64,000 nucleotides of DNA from Linyphia triangularis. Its lineage: Eukaryota; Arthropoda; Arachnida; Araneae; Linyphiidae. Each line of letters begins with the position of its first letter. Positions within the stretch are counted from its first letter, which is position 1. The translations under genes and the position numbers were made by a program. The DNA lies in assembly GCA_963978545.1 (NCBI GenBank), contig OZ021723.1, forward strand, positions 2,542,001-2,606,000, in the 5' to 3' direction. Under the pieces are notes generated by a model, which had not been told where the DNA came from, did not search any database, and saw only the letters and a list, made by a program, of their open reading frames with translations. This document shows, piece after piece, positions 22,572 through 34,433 of the stretch.

Positions 22572-22690
22572 AAATACAGTCAAATTTGGACGTTACGCAA
22601 GAGAATTATATATATAGATTCTCCAAAACTATCGCCAATTGCATGGGCGCCGGCAAGTCTATTTGCAAGGGGGCGCAGAACCTACAAAAG
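22572..22690 (+). CDS. gene X, downstream exon
   Basis: A 119-nt exon between acceptor CTGCTCACAG (to 22571) and donor GTGACG (22691). With the one nucleotide left by the exon ending at 20534 it makes 40 full codons and ends in phase 0: EIQSNLDVTQENYIYRFSK, then TIANCMGAGKSICKGAQNLQK. Phase agreement across the intron is good evidence that both exons belong to one gene. The segment is helical, basic towards its end and not recognised. Confidence 0.65.
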
Positions 22691-23692
22691 GTGACGCAAA
22701 GAAACTTTCACTTTCAAACTTGATTTTCCAAAATTATTAATTGAATTTCTTTGATGAAATATTAATTAATAGTTATGCATAATTTCAAGTATATATTAAA
22801 TCATACACGTTTTTTTTCTGTGTACTTTGATGCTTTTCTTCCCATTTTTTGAAATTTTCAAATACCAGGGGGTGCAAGGCATCCTCTTGCACTTTACTGG
22901 CTGAGCCCATGGCCAGTTGTCAAAAGCACTGTCTTTTTTTTTTTTTTTTTTTTCTTCTTCTTCTTTGTACGAACATCTTTGTTTTCACTGACAAAAATTT
23001 GAAACGGATTCAGTATTGCAGCCCATTATTTAAATCAGGAAACACTGGGGAATTTTGTTTTTTTGCGAAATGCTAAAGATTCCGAACACCGACTTGCCTT
23101 GAAATACGTTTCCGACTCACGGCGGAAGGAAACCTTTTCTTCTTCCTGCAATTTTTTTTTTTCCCTTGCGTGTATGCATTTCTTTCAATCTATTTTCATA
23201 GAACTTCATAAAGATAGTGACAACGTAAGAAACTCTTAAAAAGGATACATTATTACCTTACTTCCTTTGATGACTTTTATCCATACTGTTAAATAAAGAA
23301 GTTAAAAATTAAAACTTATTATTTTAACTGGAGGATTGTAACATGGTATCACGATGCCTTATGAAAGAACTTATTTTCTTTGAATTCCGTTTGTTTTTAT
23401 TAAAAGGATTTCTTTTAAGTTGGGAAATTCGAGTATTTTTAATGAGTTTCAAATTATTCTTTTACTAGGGGACTTCGCGAAGCCTGCGCATATGAGATTG
23501 CTAAGTTATTTTTTTTTTTTTTTTTTTTTTTTTAAGTGGGCGGCAAGGGGACGGGTTTTTATGTCAAGAATTTCCCCTAAGACCCCGAACCTCTCATTCT
23601 TTTCTCCTAAATGAATAATAAACAGTAATCGTAAAGAATTAAAAAAAAAGAATAGCTTTTTAATTTATCTCCATTCAAACAGAGTAGGCCTA
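22691..23692. other. intron of gene X with homopolymer runs
   Basis: No further exon is evident. Long poly-T runs occur at about 22932-22951 and 23510-23533, with a pyrimidine-rich block near 23150. Confidence 0.4.
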
Positions 23693-23705
23693 CCATATGG
23701 CACTA

Positions 23706-23882
23706 GCCGACCAAACGGTATAGTGGTTAGCGTGCTAGCTTCTAGACCACGAGGTTGCGGGTTCGAGTCCCGTGTTAGGCATGGGTGTTTGTAAATGTAT
23801 GTTGGCTTGTCTAATGACGAATGTTTCGGCGCATTATAGCCCTCGTGTTGCTGACGCCGCCAGATAATCTGAATACAACCAA
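23706..23882 (+). mobile_element. tRNA-derived SINE, family 1, copy 2
   Basis: Same head (TAGTGGTTAGCGT box A, GGTTGCGGGTTCGAGTCCC box B), body and GAATACAACCAACC end as copy 1. A perfect 13-bp target duplication CCATATGGCACTA flanks it at 23693-23705 and 23883-23895. It inserted directly beside a histone H2B fragment. Confidence 0.92.
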
Positions 23883-23900
23883 CCATATGGCACTAATGTA

Positions 23901-24017
23901 TGTGTCGGGATGAACTTGCTTAAGAACTTTGTAAATGTAAATTGCGAAGGATTCCTTCCTGCGCTTCTTCCTCTTTTTCTTATCACCAGCTCGGACTGCC
24001 TTTTGGGCTTTTCCTGC
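23901..24017 (-). pseudogene. histone H2B fragment
   Basis: On the minus strand 39 codons read [20 protein letters not shown], then [19 protein letters not shown], essentially identical to residues of arthropod histone H2B from the basic tail into the first helix. The frame before it contains a TAA and the match stops at HPDT, where the rest of the histone fold should begin. Unrelated sequence and then the SINE follow. It is a truncated pseudogene fragment, perhaps captured or retrocopied. Near-perfect protein identity over a strongly conserved histone gives little information on age. Confidence 0.88.
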
Positions 24018-24302
24018 TTACTCTTCATAGCTGATTGGTCCAAGAATTTTAAAATAAATAAAGGATTTATAAATCTCATAGTATCAAAATTCATTACACA
24101 TTTTTTCCCCCGTCCATTTAGGTCTAATATCAACTGTCATTCAAATTATGTAGAAATATGGACGTTTTTGTATTCCATATGTTGCAATAGTGTTTCAGTG
24201 CTTCCTAGTCCTTGCATTTCAAGCGCCATAAATATCCATTAAAATCAACCTGATATGATATTAGTGTTTGCCAGTTCACAAAAAATAGTAATCCATATTT
24301 AA

Positions 24303-25088
24303 GGGAGTCCAGGGCCCAAATATTTTCAAATTTGTAGAAAAAAAAAAATTGCTTAAAAAAATAATATGTTTAATTACGATCAGTTTGAAGGCTTGCAGTT
24401 GTCAAATAAATATCTGACAGCTGAGACTGAGTTAGTTTCTGCATCAACTTAAAACAGCCTTTTCCAGATTTAATTATGATCAGTTTGCAGGCTTGCAGTT
24501 GTCAAATTAATATCTGACAGCTGACGCTGACTTAGTTTCTGCATCAACTTAAAACAGCCTTTTCCAGATTTAATTATGATCAGTTTGCAGGCTTGCAGTT
24601 GTCAAATTAATATCTGACAGCTGACGCTGACTTAGTTTCTGCATCAACTTAAAACAGCTTTTTCTCACTGATTATTTTTTTAGCTATGTTTTTTACATAA
24701 TTGGAAATAACTCCATTTGCAATTAAGTAATATACTTGCTTTTTACTCCAGATATGATTTTTTTTTAACTATGAAAGAAAAAAATATGAACTTTTATAGC
24801 TAAAATTTTTTATTTTATCATCCGCTATAAATATAAAAATTGTGTTTGCTAAATTTTCTTGTTATATATTTGTTATAATTTCTAAGTTTATTAAGATATT
24901 TTACTATAGTTATATCAAAATATTTAATGCTTTATTTTATAGTAATTATAAAATTTTAATAAAAAAATAAAATAAGATTTTTTTTTAAATAGATTTTATA
25001 GACCAGTACACTGTTCTACAATTACATAAAACAAATTGTGGTGATCCAACAAATATTAAAGAAATTAAAATTTTGGGCCCCGGACCCC
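24303..25088. mobile_element. TTAA-flanked nonautonomous element with GGG...CCC ends
   Basis: TTAA lies at 24299-24302 and 25089-25092. Inverted termini are GGGAGTCCAGGGCCCAAAT on the left and GGGGTCCGGGGCCCAAAAT read inward from the right. There is no transposase. It contains three tandem copies of a 100-bp unit. The element at 53034 has the same kind of TTAA|GGGG termini, so the two may use the same transposase class. Confidence 0.7.
24378..24660. repeat. 100-bp tandem repeat, 2.8 copies
   Basis: Units start at 24378, 24478 and 24578 with GATCAGTTTG(A/C)AGGCTTGC. The second and third are almost identical and the first differs at several positions. The array lies inside the TTAA element. 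Confidence 0.92.
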
Positions 25089-25257
25089 TTAATTGAATTT
25101 ACACAAACAACAAAAATTTGTGATTAATTTATGGTAAGAGATGTAGATAAAATGTAGTCCTATTTTGATGTGTTTTGTATTACTCGCATATTGGATAAAA
25201 ACCTTTAATATTTTAGCATAAGTAAATGATAGATTAAAAACCTACAAAAATATTGAT

Positions 25258-26476
25258 GACTAGCTAAATACCCGAGCATCGCCAAGAAATTTTACCATGT
25301 GAAATATTTCAGTCAGCTGTGAAGCCCCGCGTTGCGGAAATCCGTCATTGGGGTATAAGCCCCAATTTTTGGCGCTTCGCTCGCAGAAAGGTTCATTGCT
25401 ATGCAAACAGGAGCTCGCTTTGCTCGATGAAAGGTTCATTGCTGCGAAAGTATAAGGTCGATTCATACACTAAAAACTAAATGCTACGTAAAGCCTTTAT
25501 ACTAGAAGCCCCTCTCTTATCGAGAAACAATAAAAATATTCCCCGTTTATAACTATAATACAACACCCCTTTAAAATATTTTAACACGTGATGTTTGTAA
25601 AAAGCAAAAATAGAAGGTCAAAACTCATTAAATTGAAACTTTCAGAGCTCTAGGCCTATTAGAAGTCGCTTTTTGGAAAAATATTAATTAAAAATTCATT
25701 AAAAAACAAATTAAAATTTTAACATTTTTTTGTCAAAAGTCTAATTAGAAGGCCAAAACTATTTGTGTTGAACATTTCAAAAATGTAGCCTAGTTCGAAA
25801 TCGTTTTGTAAAATATTTTTTAATTAATTAATTAAAAAAACAAATAAAATGTAATATTCTTTTTTTTCAAAAGTCCAATTTGAAGGGTAAAACTACTTTT
25901 GTTTAAATTTTCAGAGCTGTAGCTCTATTAGAAATCGTTTTGTAAAATATATATTAATGGTAAAACTTCTTTTGTTGAAATTTTCAGAGCTGTTGTCCTA
26001 TTAGAAATCGTTTTGTAAAATATTTATTAATTAATTAAGAAAAAAACTAAATAAAAATTTAAAATTCTGTTTTTTAAAAGACCAATAGAAGGCCAAACTT
26101 ATGTTGAAAATTTCAGAACTGTAGCCCTATTAGAAAAAGTTTTGTAATTTTTTAAAAATTAATTTAGAAAATTAATTAAAAAATAAATAATTAAAATTTT
26201 AACATTCTGTTTTTCAAAAGTCCAATTAGAAGGCTAAAACTACTTATGTTGAAAATTTCAGAGCTGCATCTCTATTTGAAGTCACTTTGTAAAAAATAAA
26301 TTAATTAAAAAAAGAACTAATTCAAATTTTAACATTCTGTTTGACATATGTAAAATTAGAAAGTCAAAACTTCATATGTTGAAAATTTCAGAGCTCTAAT
26401 CCAATTTTAAGTAGGTTTCTATAGATCGACAGACAGATAGACAGACAGCCACACAACTTGTTTTATTATTAGAGAT
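25258..26476. repeat. interspersed repeat with degenerate internal tandem units
   Basis: It begins ACTAGCTAAATACCCGAGC and ends with a GACAGATAGACAGACAG tract and TTTTATTATTAGAGAT, a common style of arthropod interspersed element. From about 25600 to 26400 a unit of roughly 110-125 bp recurs about six or seven times, each with variants of AGAAGGCCAAAACTA, TTTCAGAGCTGTAG and CCTATTAGAAATCG. An inner CGCTTTGCTCG phrase recalls decayed coding DNA, but no protein was recognised. Confidence 0.6.
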
Positions 26477-26755
26477 ATGTGACAAAAATGAGACGAGAAA
26501 ATTCTGCATAGACGCTGCTGTGTAAAGAGAAATACAGAATAAAGTGCTTAGTTAAAAACCCCTCCTATAGAAATTTTCTGGTTGCGAACCTGCTTTTTTG
26601 CAAATTAAACATAGTTAGATATCCACGAACGGCGTAGTGTTCCGATGTCCAGTACTAAGTCAAAGTGTCAGATGTAATTAAAATTCTGAACACTATACTA
26701 TCAAATTACCCAGATTTTTCGGTTTCTCGAAGTTTTGTTTGATGGAAATTGAAGA

Positions 26756-26994
26756 CTACAAATGGAAAACGACCTAAGTCCCAAAAAGAAAATTTTTCAG
26801 GAGAGCCGAAGAATGAAAAACAATCGCACTGGTACTTAAGACTATGACTAAGTATCAGATTGAATTTGAACTATTGCTACAGGAGTTCGCACTTTAGGGG
26901 TTCACCACTTTGTTTAGCTTGATCTTTAGAACATTTTTCCGTAAAAAGAAAAAGATTTTCTATTTTTGGTACTTAGGTCATTTTCCATTTATAG
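26756..26994 (+). mobile_element. fold-back MITE, copy 1
   Basis: Ends are inverted repeats of about 27 bp: CTACAAATGGAAAACGACC at the left, with GGTCATTTTCCATTTATAG at the right. There is no coding capacity. A related copy in the opposite orientation lies at about 28484-28690. Confidence 0.7.
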
Positions 26995-26999
26995 TGTTC

Positions 27000-28480
27000 A
27001 ATTGACTTTCCAATGAAACCAATCATGCTTATATTTAGTGTTTCATGCAGATGCTGCATGCAAATTTCATGCACTTTCAGTTTACAATGTACTTACCTTG
27101 CTGCGTCCAACTCTTTGATAAACAAGGAAAGCTTCACCTTTTTATATTGCTAAGCATCTAATGGCTCGGTATTTTCGGTGCCCATATTTGAAGCTTAACA
27201 TTCTAAAATTATAACGTTCCTATTCACCTCACCAATCTTAACAAATTGGCGCTAAAGTGTGAAAGCTAAAACTTTCATTTATATTCAGAAACAAAATCGT
27301 TTATTTAAACAAATCTTTCCACAATTTTTTTGGTGGTAATTGTCAATGGAGATTTTTTAAGATTAGATAAAATGGCCATTGGAGCATTTAGTCTTTAACA
27401 TTACTCAGTTCTTATCTATACACTGGTTTTCTAGACTTTTACAGAATACACTGTTCGGTACGTAAGTCTAAATTGAGGTCAAATAACGAAAATGTTAATG
27501 CTGCGTTATTATTATTATTATTATTATTACTTTTTTTTTTTTTTTAAATTCTATTTGTAAAAACTATCTTCAAGACGCAAATTGAGTTGTCCCGCCTTTT
27601 TCTTCACAAAGACTTTCTTTCGTTGGGTGTTGGTTTGTAAGTTGTGGCTATTGTTATTTTCCGTGCAAGAAAAAAACTGCTGTAATGTGCTTTACAGAGA
27701 TCATTGATAAAAATCGAATGGTTTCCGCCTCTGTTATAATCGTTGTATTTATGTAACAATTGCTGACTTGACCTATCTGTGTTCATAAAAATTGACTGAC
27801 TAATTCAGTTTTAGATGCCTAAACAAAATTTTTGAGACCTGAACTTTTGCTTGTTTTAAGTATGGTGGAATCTTTTTCAATACCATGACACCAACATATA
27901 TTTATACCTTTGTTACAAGGTTGGATTTTAACTAACTTTAAGTTATGATAGTATCTTTAACAACTTTACCGCGTTCACTTCTTAATTTTTCTCGAAATTT
28001 CATTTTTAAACTTTTGAATCCATACACATTTTTAAAGATTTTTATGTAAATATCAAAACACTCATTCATATTTTAAAACAGATTACATCCGAACTCATTA
28101 CTATCAGCAACAAGCACATTTACTTTTCTAAATGTTCCAAGATACGACCCACTCAGTTTTAAATTTAGTTATTTTTGGTAAGATTGTTTTTAATTAAAGG
28201 TAGTTAAACTCGGAACACTTTTTTAATTGACCATTTTATCCTACATGAGCAACAACTATAAAGAACAATTATACGATTTGAAATAAATCACTCATGAAAA
28301 TCCCACTATTTCATAACAAACAATTACTATATTTTGAACATTATTTATAATTCAAACCTTTGTCCTATCTCTAATATTGAAAGAAATAAAATCTTTGCCA
28401 CCATTTTGTGAGACACACTGCAGACTCCATTAGACATGCATGTCGATCCTGTGCTGAATGGAATCTGCACACGATCAATT
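27000..28480. other. intergenic or intronic DNA
   Basis: An ATT microsatellite followed by poly-T lies at about 27507-27545. A possible 41-nt minus-strand exon at 27097-27137 is discussed in the findings. Otherwise nothing was supported. Confidence 0.35.
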
Positions 28481-28483
28481 GAA

Positions 28484-28690
28484 GATGAAAAATGGAAAAC
28501 TACTCAAATACCAAAAAATCGAAAAGCTTTTTTCCCCGGAATAATGTTCTAAATAGCGAACACCAGTAACAATAGTTCAAATTCAATCTGAAGTATGTAC
28601 TTAAGCATTGCCTTAAGTACAAGATGCGATAATTTTTTGGCTTTCTTGAAAAAATTTCTTTTTTGGACTTAGGTCGTTTTCCAATTACTA
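28484..28690 (-). mobile_element. fold-back MITE, copy 2 (inverted)
   Basis: The interior reads ATAGTTCAAATTCAATCTG, the complement of CAGATTGAATTTGAACTAT in copy 1. The ends ATGGAAAACTACT and AGGTCGTTTTCCAATTACTAG keep the inverted termini. It is more decayed than copy 1. Confidence 0.65.
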
Positions 28691-30175
28691 GAATATAAAA
28701 CAGTGGTAGTATTACAATTGATATTATAGATAGTACTTCACAGGTAACAGCTATATTCCCAAAAAAATGAAATGTGTATTGCGATAAGCTAATGGAACAC
28801 GAAAATTCCAATTTGTTTTTATATGTATAGTGATTGGTTACAAGGTTGTGAAAAGTGTTGCCACAGAATGGAACTTAAAATAAAAGTTTGCCTAAGTTCC
28901 ATTGATCAATTAAAAAAAAATATCGAAGCGAACGAGCTCAAAGTAAACTTGTGTATGACTTCTTGTCCCCAAAGCCGAAGGATGTGATGTCCCGATCGTA
29001 AATATTCATTTGGAATCAATTATACTATAATGCAGTTGGCATCATATAATGCAATACTCTGCCGAGAATCAATTGAGTTCAGTGTGTGAATCACTAATCA
29101 CCTCTGTAGAATGTGTCAATCCCAACCGTATGAAATCACAGTTCAGGGATCAAACTGCGCGTCGACCTTAAAAATGAAATACCGTCAATCCGGTAATTCC
29201 AGACACATAAGCAACACATTTCAGACACAGTCGTTTGCGAATTTTCGATGAAGTAAACAAGCAGACTGTTTATGGCTCAGATATCCCGAATGTAAAACAA
29301 GTGATTTTCATTAGATTTTCCAAGCTGAGCTCAACCGATTCAGACCAACTTTGCTGAGATGCTTTTGCACAATCTCCTTTGACACTTATGGACCAGTTTA
29401 AGAAAGTTATTGTTTAAATCTCGTTTCCGCCCATCTCATGCCGAGATGCTTGGCGCATACGCCTATCATTCCAAAGGATGTCGCTTTTCAGACAAGATAT
29501 GAAGGCGAGGTTGCCAAAATAACTAAAAAATAAATTACTTTTTATCAAGGAAATAAACTCGACGTGACCTCTTCTACAATACATTTAAGCACAAAAGCAA
29601 GAAAAGAAGCCAAACTGAATACTGGTTGACCCTGTTGTGATTTGTGAATAAATTTATGCATTGCGCTGCTTGTCTTGAATTTACATATATACTTTACAAA
29701 ATTACTGCAGGGATTGAGGAATGTATCAGAATCATTTCTAGACAAACTTCTAATTATTCTTTGTTCTTTATCAAAAACTCGTTGGAAGCTAATAATTAGT
29801 TTTTATTTTCTTGTTTTCTTTTAGAGTTTGATCGTGGTAATTTTGAGCATTTACCATAACTTTATGCGAGATTCGCATAACGCCATCTTTCTTCTTTAAA
29901 GATGGCTACTGAAATTCTCGTAATAATTTTATTTTTATTAAAAAAAAGCGTAATCAAATTTTAAAGAAAAAAACTGTTTTTGAAGCTGTTATATCTGCTT
30001 TGAAGCAATACGTTGTCGTGTACTGCCTTCAAGAAAATATAGCATTTACAAACTGCAAAATGACTACCTTAAATACATAGAGATAAAAATTTGCTATTAT
30101 TTCAATTTAAAAACTTTATTTGAAATTAAAAAATGATTAAAATTTAATGCATTGATGCCCGCTAAGCAATGGTAG
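28691..30175. other. intergenic or intronic DNA
   Basis: No gene was recognised. A 47-codon open frame near 29211-29352 has reasonable composition but no recognisable family and no convincing donor, so it is not called. Confidence 0.35.
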
Positions 30176-30921
30176 CAGTGGTGAAAGAAAAAGTGGAGGA
30201 ATGGCCAAATGTTGGTGACAAGTGCATACCCCCCCCCCCTCTCCCCCCTCATCTTCAACTATAAATTTTATAAATTCGTAACTTATAATAAAAATATTAA
30301 CTAGTAAGAAAATAATTTATACTTCCTAACCCTAACATTAAACATGGTTCCAAAATTTATTGTTATTTTAAGGAATATTGTGCGACATAGTTTTTTTTAC
30401 TCGGAAGTAAGGGATAAGGTGAAGTAATAATTCAAAGTTATATACACAACTGTCTATTTAAATTTAAATAGTGTTTCAAAATGCTCATGCTTTCACGAAA
30501 TTAAATTAACTGAGAACTCATTTTAAAAACAGCTTGTCTTTATATTAAACAAGAATAGAAATTCAACTTAATAGAAAGTTCCTCCAAAGTTAAAAATTGA
30601 CCAAGTGTAACTGTATGTGTTAATAAAAAGTACCTATATTTATATACAAAGTAATATGCTTTTTATAATAGTATGATATATATGCATACTAATAAATAGT
30701 TTTTAAGTTTTCAAATATTAAAAAAAAATCAATTTTTCTCAGTGTTACTACATTTAAAGCTTAATGTTATTTTTCATTAGTAGTTTTTAGACGGATTGAG
30801 TGATTTTAAAAGTGAAGGGATGGATTTTAGGGGTTTTAGAAGTAGGGGGACGCATGGGGATTTTCTTAAAAAGGGGGGGGGGGCTCGTCACCCTGCGTCT
30901 ACCGACACTTTTCTATCACTG
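30176..30921. mobile_element. possible hAT-like nonautonomous element
   Basis: The ends share a spaced inverted similarity: CAGTGGTGAAAGAAAAAGTG at 30176 and, read inward from 30921, CAGTGATAGAAAAGTGTCGG, each followed by GGTGAC and then a long C run. No matching 8-bp duplication is seen outside, so the copy is old or its boundaries are misjudged. Confidence 0.4.
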
Positions 30922-32280
30922 CCTTTAACCCTCCGTCGGGCTCAACTGGCCTTACAGGTACAGCTCTGACGCTTTCGTTTCCCCCTCCTCTCATAGGAGA
31001 GTGATAAAATGTGTTCTTTTTTTAAACAAATTTCATATTTTTTTCTTTAAATATTCCTATAGTAATCATTGATTACTTTTAAAATACTAAAATTAAAAAT
31101 AATGATTATAAATTTGCGATTATTTTTTATGCGCCTGTCAAGCATATTGCGCTCGAACTCGTCGGGTTCAATATTGCACCCGACTTTAAGTAAATGTTAA
31201 GTAAATGTAATAATAATTTTATGTTTTGAAGTAGCACTATTTTTGTCGCCTATGTGTTCTAGAATATACTGTATTAAGTACAAGGTGTGGTAAAGAGATC
31301 CACGTGTTCTTCAAGAAATAAAAGTATAACTATCATGATTCCAGCACACATAACCGGCGAAATATAATGCTACTTCAAGATTTTTTTTTATTACCTACAA
31401 AAAAAAGTAAAATGCATTCAATTTTAACCCTCATTTGATTGCTATTAATTAAAAAAAAAAAAAAAAAAAAACACGACATGGAAGTAAAACAGTCGAATAC
31501 AGTTAGTGTGAAATCGTTCAACACGAATTCCCTTTTAACGCGAATTAAAGCAGTGTGAAACTTAAACTTAGTGGTAATTTATTTGTTTAGCACGAAATTT
31601 CATAAAATGAAATCCCCCGCTTAAGTCCCCCCCCCCCCAAAAAAAATGCTCTTTAAATCACTTTTTTTTAAAGATGAAACCTTGCAACTTTTCCTAATGC
31701 AGTAGAACAAGGCATCATGTGCTTTAAATAATTTAGAAGAGATATAAGCATTAAAAAATAAATAATTTAAAGCAAAAATCAATAACAGACTTTTTGAGAT
31801 AATATGTCACATACATTTACTTTTGTTTTATTCAATAATGTACACTGGTCAGCAAAATTGAAGGATATTCAGTTTTCCGTAATAACTTCTCAGTGGAGCA
31901 GCAGGGACACATGAAATTAACATCAAAGAGACATCTTTATGTAACATGTCTATAAGTAAAACAACTCAGTCGCAAAATTAAAATGCAAAGTGTACCTGTA
32001 AAGTGGGGCCATATTCAAAAAAATGGAGTACCATTAGTGTACAGTTGTAGAGATGCATTTACATTAAAAATCTCGCAACTCATGGAGTTAACCTTTAGTG
32101 TGAGATATGATCTCCCTTATCATCAGTGTTTATTTGGCAATGTATTATAGTACTTAATAGGAGTTTCTTGATGAATTCTAGAGTCTCAATTGCTCGTCCA
32201 ACCTTTTGAAGTGTTGAAAAATTATAGATATCCCAATGCATTAAATCTTTACACAATGCATATCGTTGAAGAGTACTTTC
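30922..32280. other. intergenic or intronic DNA
   Basis: Poly-A at about 31450-31471 and a C/A homopolymer junction near 31628-31645 are the only notable features. No coding sequence was seen. Confidence 0.35.
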
Positions 32281-33020
32281 AATTACCCATATGTATATAT
32301 ACATAGGGTAATGAAAGTATAGCATTCGGTCAAAAAAAAAAAAAAATTTTTTTTTTTTTTTTTTTTGCATTTCTGCACGTTTTGGAACATCCTGATTTCA
32401 AAAATGGTATCTAGAAAAAATGTGTGTGTATGTGTGTCTGTGGTCAGCATAACTCCCGAACAAATTGACCTACGATTATCAAATTTGGTGTGAGGGTTAG
32501 TGGCGACCATGGAACCTACCATAAGGTTTTCGTCAAAATCGCGCATCCGCATAAGGTAGCTGCCATTAAAAAAAATCTTGTTTTCCAAAGATTGCTAAAA
32601 AACGGCTTCAACGATTTTGATAAAAAATGCTGTAATAATGCTCCTTAAGGTGTTCTAAACATCCCCTCCACCGAAATTCCCGTAAAAAGGTTTTAATGGC
32701 GTAAAAAGTTGGAAAATGAATGCCTTCAACACAGAGTTTCCTTAAACATACCTCATCAACGATCATTTTTTCTTCCCCCCCCCCCCCCAGTTTCGCTTAT
32801 AATAAAGGATAATATAAGGATTATCGAAAAGTATATCGCCGTACTCACCATTTTGGCAGAGTTTTTTTTTTTTTTTTTAGAACTGTACAAGATTTATCGC
32901 AAAAAATATCATCAAACTGGCCATTTATTCTAAATGAAGGATGAAAGTATACAAGCGACACAAATCCACGTCAGTATTATAGTGTAATTGAAAGTTTTGC
33001 TATGTTCCACACCCCTAGTT
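32281..33020 (+). repeat. interspersed repeat family R1, copy 1
   Basis: About 740 bp, starting with a TTACCCATATGTATATATACATAGGGTAA-like hairpin and ending CCACACCCCTAGTT. Internal marks are CTCCCGAACAAATTGACCTA, TTTTCGTCAAAATCGC and a long T run. No protein is encoded. Copy 2 follows in the same orientation 630 bp away and copy 3 is inverted. Confidence 0.85.
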
Positions 33021-33392
33021 GCAAGTTAATTTAAAAGTACTTTATAATTTTTACTTTTTTTCTGTTCAATTATGCACTGTCTTTAATTAAAATACCCACT
33101 TACTTACTTTGATATTTGGTCACGTATTTAATGGTATGCACGAAAATTTGAATTTGTGGAGGATATCATTTGTTCAACACGCTACTAACCGCGAGACAAA
33201 AGGTCGTGCTGCAAACGAAGGGTTAAATGCACTTTCTAATTCCTTCCAAGTTCATTAATCATCTTATTTTAAAAAATTTGTAGGCATATTTTGTAAAAGT
33301 AATGATCTTTGAAATTATTTCACTAGATCTATTGGAAAGGAAAGAGACTAATGATCCTTTAATTTGTCTTTGACGTAGTCTCCAGCTTACAG

Positions 33393-33566
33393 AGAGAAAG
33401 AAAAGTTAAGAGGAGGTCCCTTCTTTCTTTTTATCTTGGTGTAGATCCACATGATCTAGAGAATGAGTATTGTATGTATCCGAAGTGCGTTGATCGGTTC
33501 TCGCTTTTTAAAGTATGGCTGAGTGGTATCATTAGTAGGAGGTGTGAACATGCCGCCCACCTATGA
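33393..33566 (+). CDS. candidate terminal exon (unrecognised)
   Basis: After an acceptor-like AGCTTACAG ending at 33392, a phase-0 frame runs 57 codons to TGA at 33564. It includes YLGVDPHDLENEYCMYPKC and FSLFKVWLSGIISRRCEH. Composition (Cys, Trp, His, Pro) is more protein-like than surrounding chance frames, and it lies in unique DNA between two R1 repeats. Phase 0 would allow joining to the exon ending at 22690, but nothing else ties them. A chance open frame is quite possible. Confidence 0.25.
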   Translation, partial: RERKVKRRSLLSFYLGVDPHDLENEYCMYPKCVDRFSLFKVWLSGIISRRCEHAAHL

Positions 33567-33650
33567 AATCCGCGAAGTAGATTTAATAAACTCATATTTT
33601 AGAGATACATCTTCTTTCATCCTCATGGTATACAAAAAAAAAAAATTCTT

Positions 33651-34239
33651 TTGATTACCCATATGTATACATAGGATAATAAAAATATAGGATTCTGTAT
33701 AAAAAAATAAAAAAATAAAAAATCGATTTTTTTTTTTGCATTTTTTTACGTTTTGGAACATCCTGATCTCAAAAAAGTGATCTAAAAAAAGGTCTGTCTG
33801 GGTTTGTGTGTGTGTCTTGTGGTCAGTATAACTCCCGAACAAATTGACCTACGATGTTCAAATTTGGTGTGAGAGTTAGTGTTGGCCACGAGACCTACCA
33901 TTAAGGTTTTCGTCAAAATAGCGCATGCGAAAAAGGTAGTTGCCATTGAAAACATCATGTTTTTCCGTGATTGCTAGAAAACGGCTCTAACGATTTTGAT
34001 AAAAATAGCTGTGGTAATGACTCTTAAGGTATTCTAAACATCTCTATCTCCGAAGTTCCTGTAAAAATGTTTTAATGGTTTAAAAAGCTGAAAAACGAAT
34101 GTGTTCAACACAGAGTTCTCTTTCCTTGAGCATACCTCATCAACTATCGTTTTTTCTTCTCCCATCAGTTTCACTTATAATAAAAGATAATATAAGGATT
34201 ATAGAAAATTATATCGCCAAAATCACCATTTTGGCGGAG

Positions 34240-34278
<39 letters not shown>

Positions 34279-34433
34279 CCCATACAAGAATTATCGCCAA
34301 AAATATCACCATATCACCACACTGGCCATTTCTCCTAAATGAAAGATGAAAATATACAATCGGTAAAGGGCACAAATCCTCGACAGTATTATAGTGTAAC
34401 TGAAAGTTGTGCGATGTTCCACACCCCTAGTTT
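33651..34433 (+). repeat. interspersed repeat family R1, copy 2
   Basis: Same start (ATTACCCATATGTATACATAGG), same internal phrases (CTCCCGAACAAATTGACCTA, GTTTTCGTCAAAAT) and same CCACACCCCTAG end as copy 1, with an expanded poly-T of about 37 bases near 34239-34273. Confidence 0.85.

Noticed and set aside
23665..24133. Minus-strand open frames with ARDSNPQPRGLEASTLT-like sequence
   Set aside because: They are the antisense of the tRNA-derived SINE (same at 53957-54148), or the wrong frame of the H2B fragment; no protein function.
32095..32588. Minus-strand frames with Lys and Phe runs
   Set aside because: Translations of poly-A/poly-T and of the R1 repeat.
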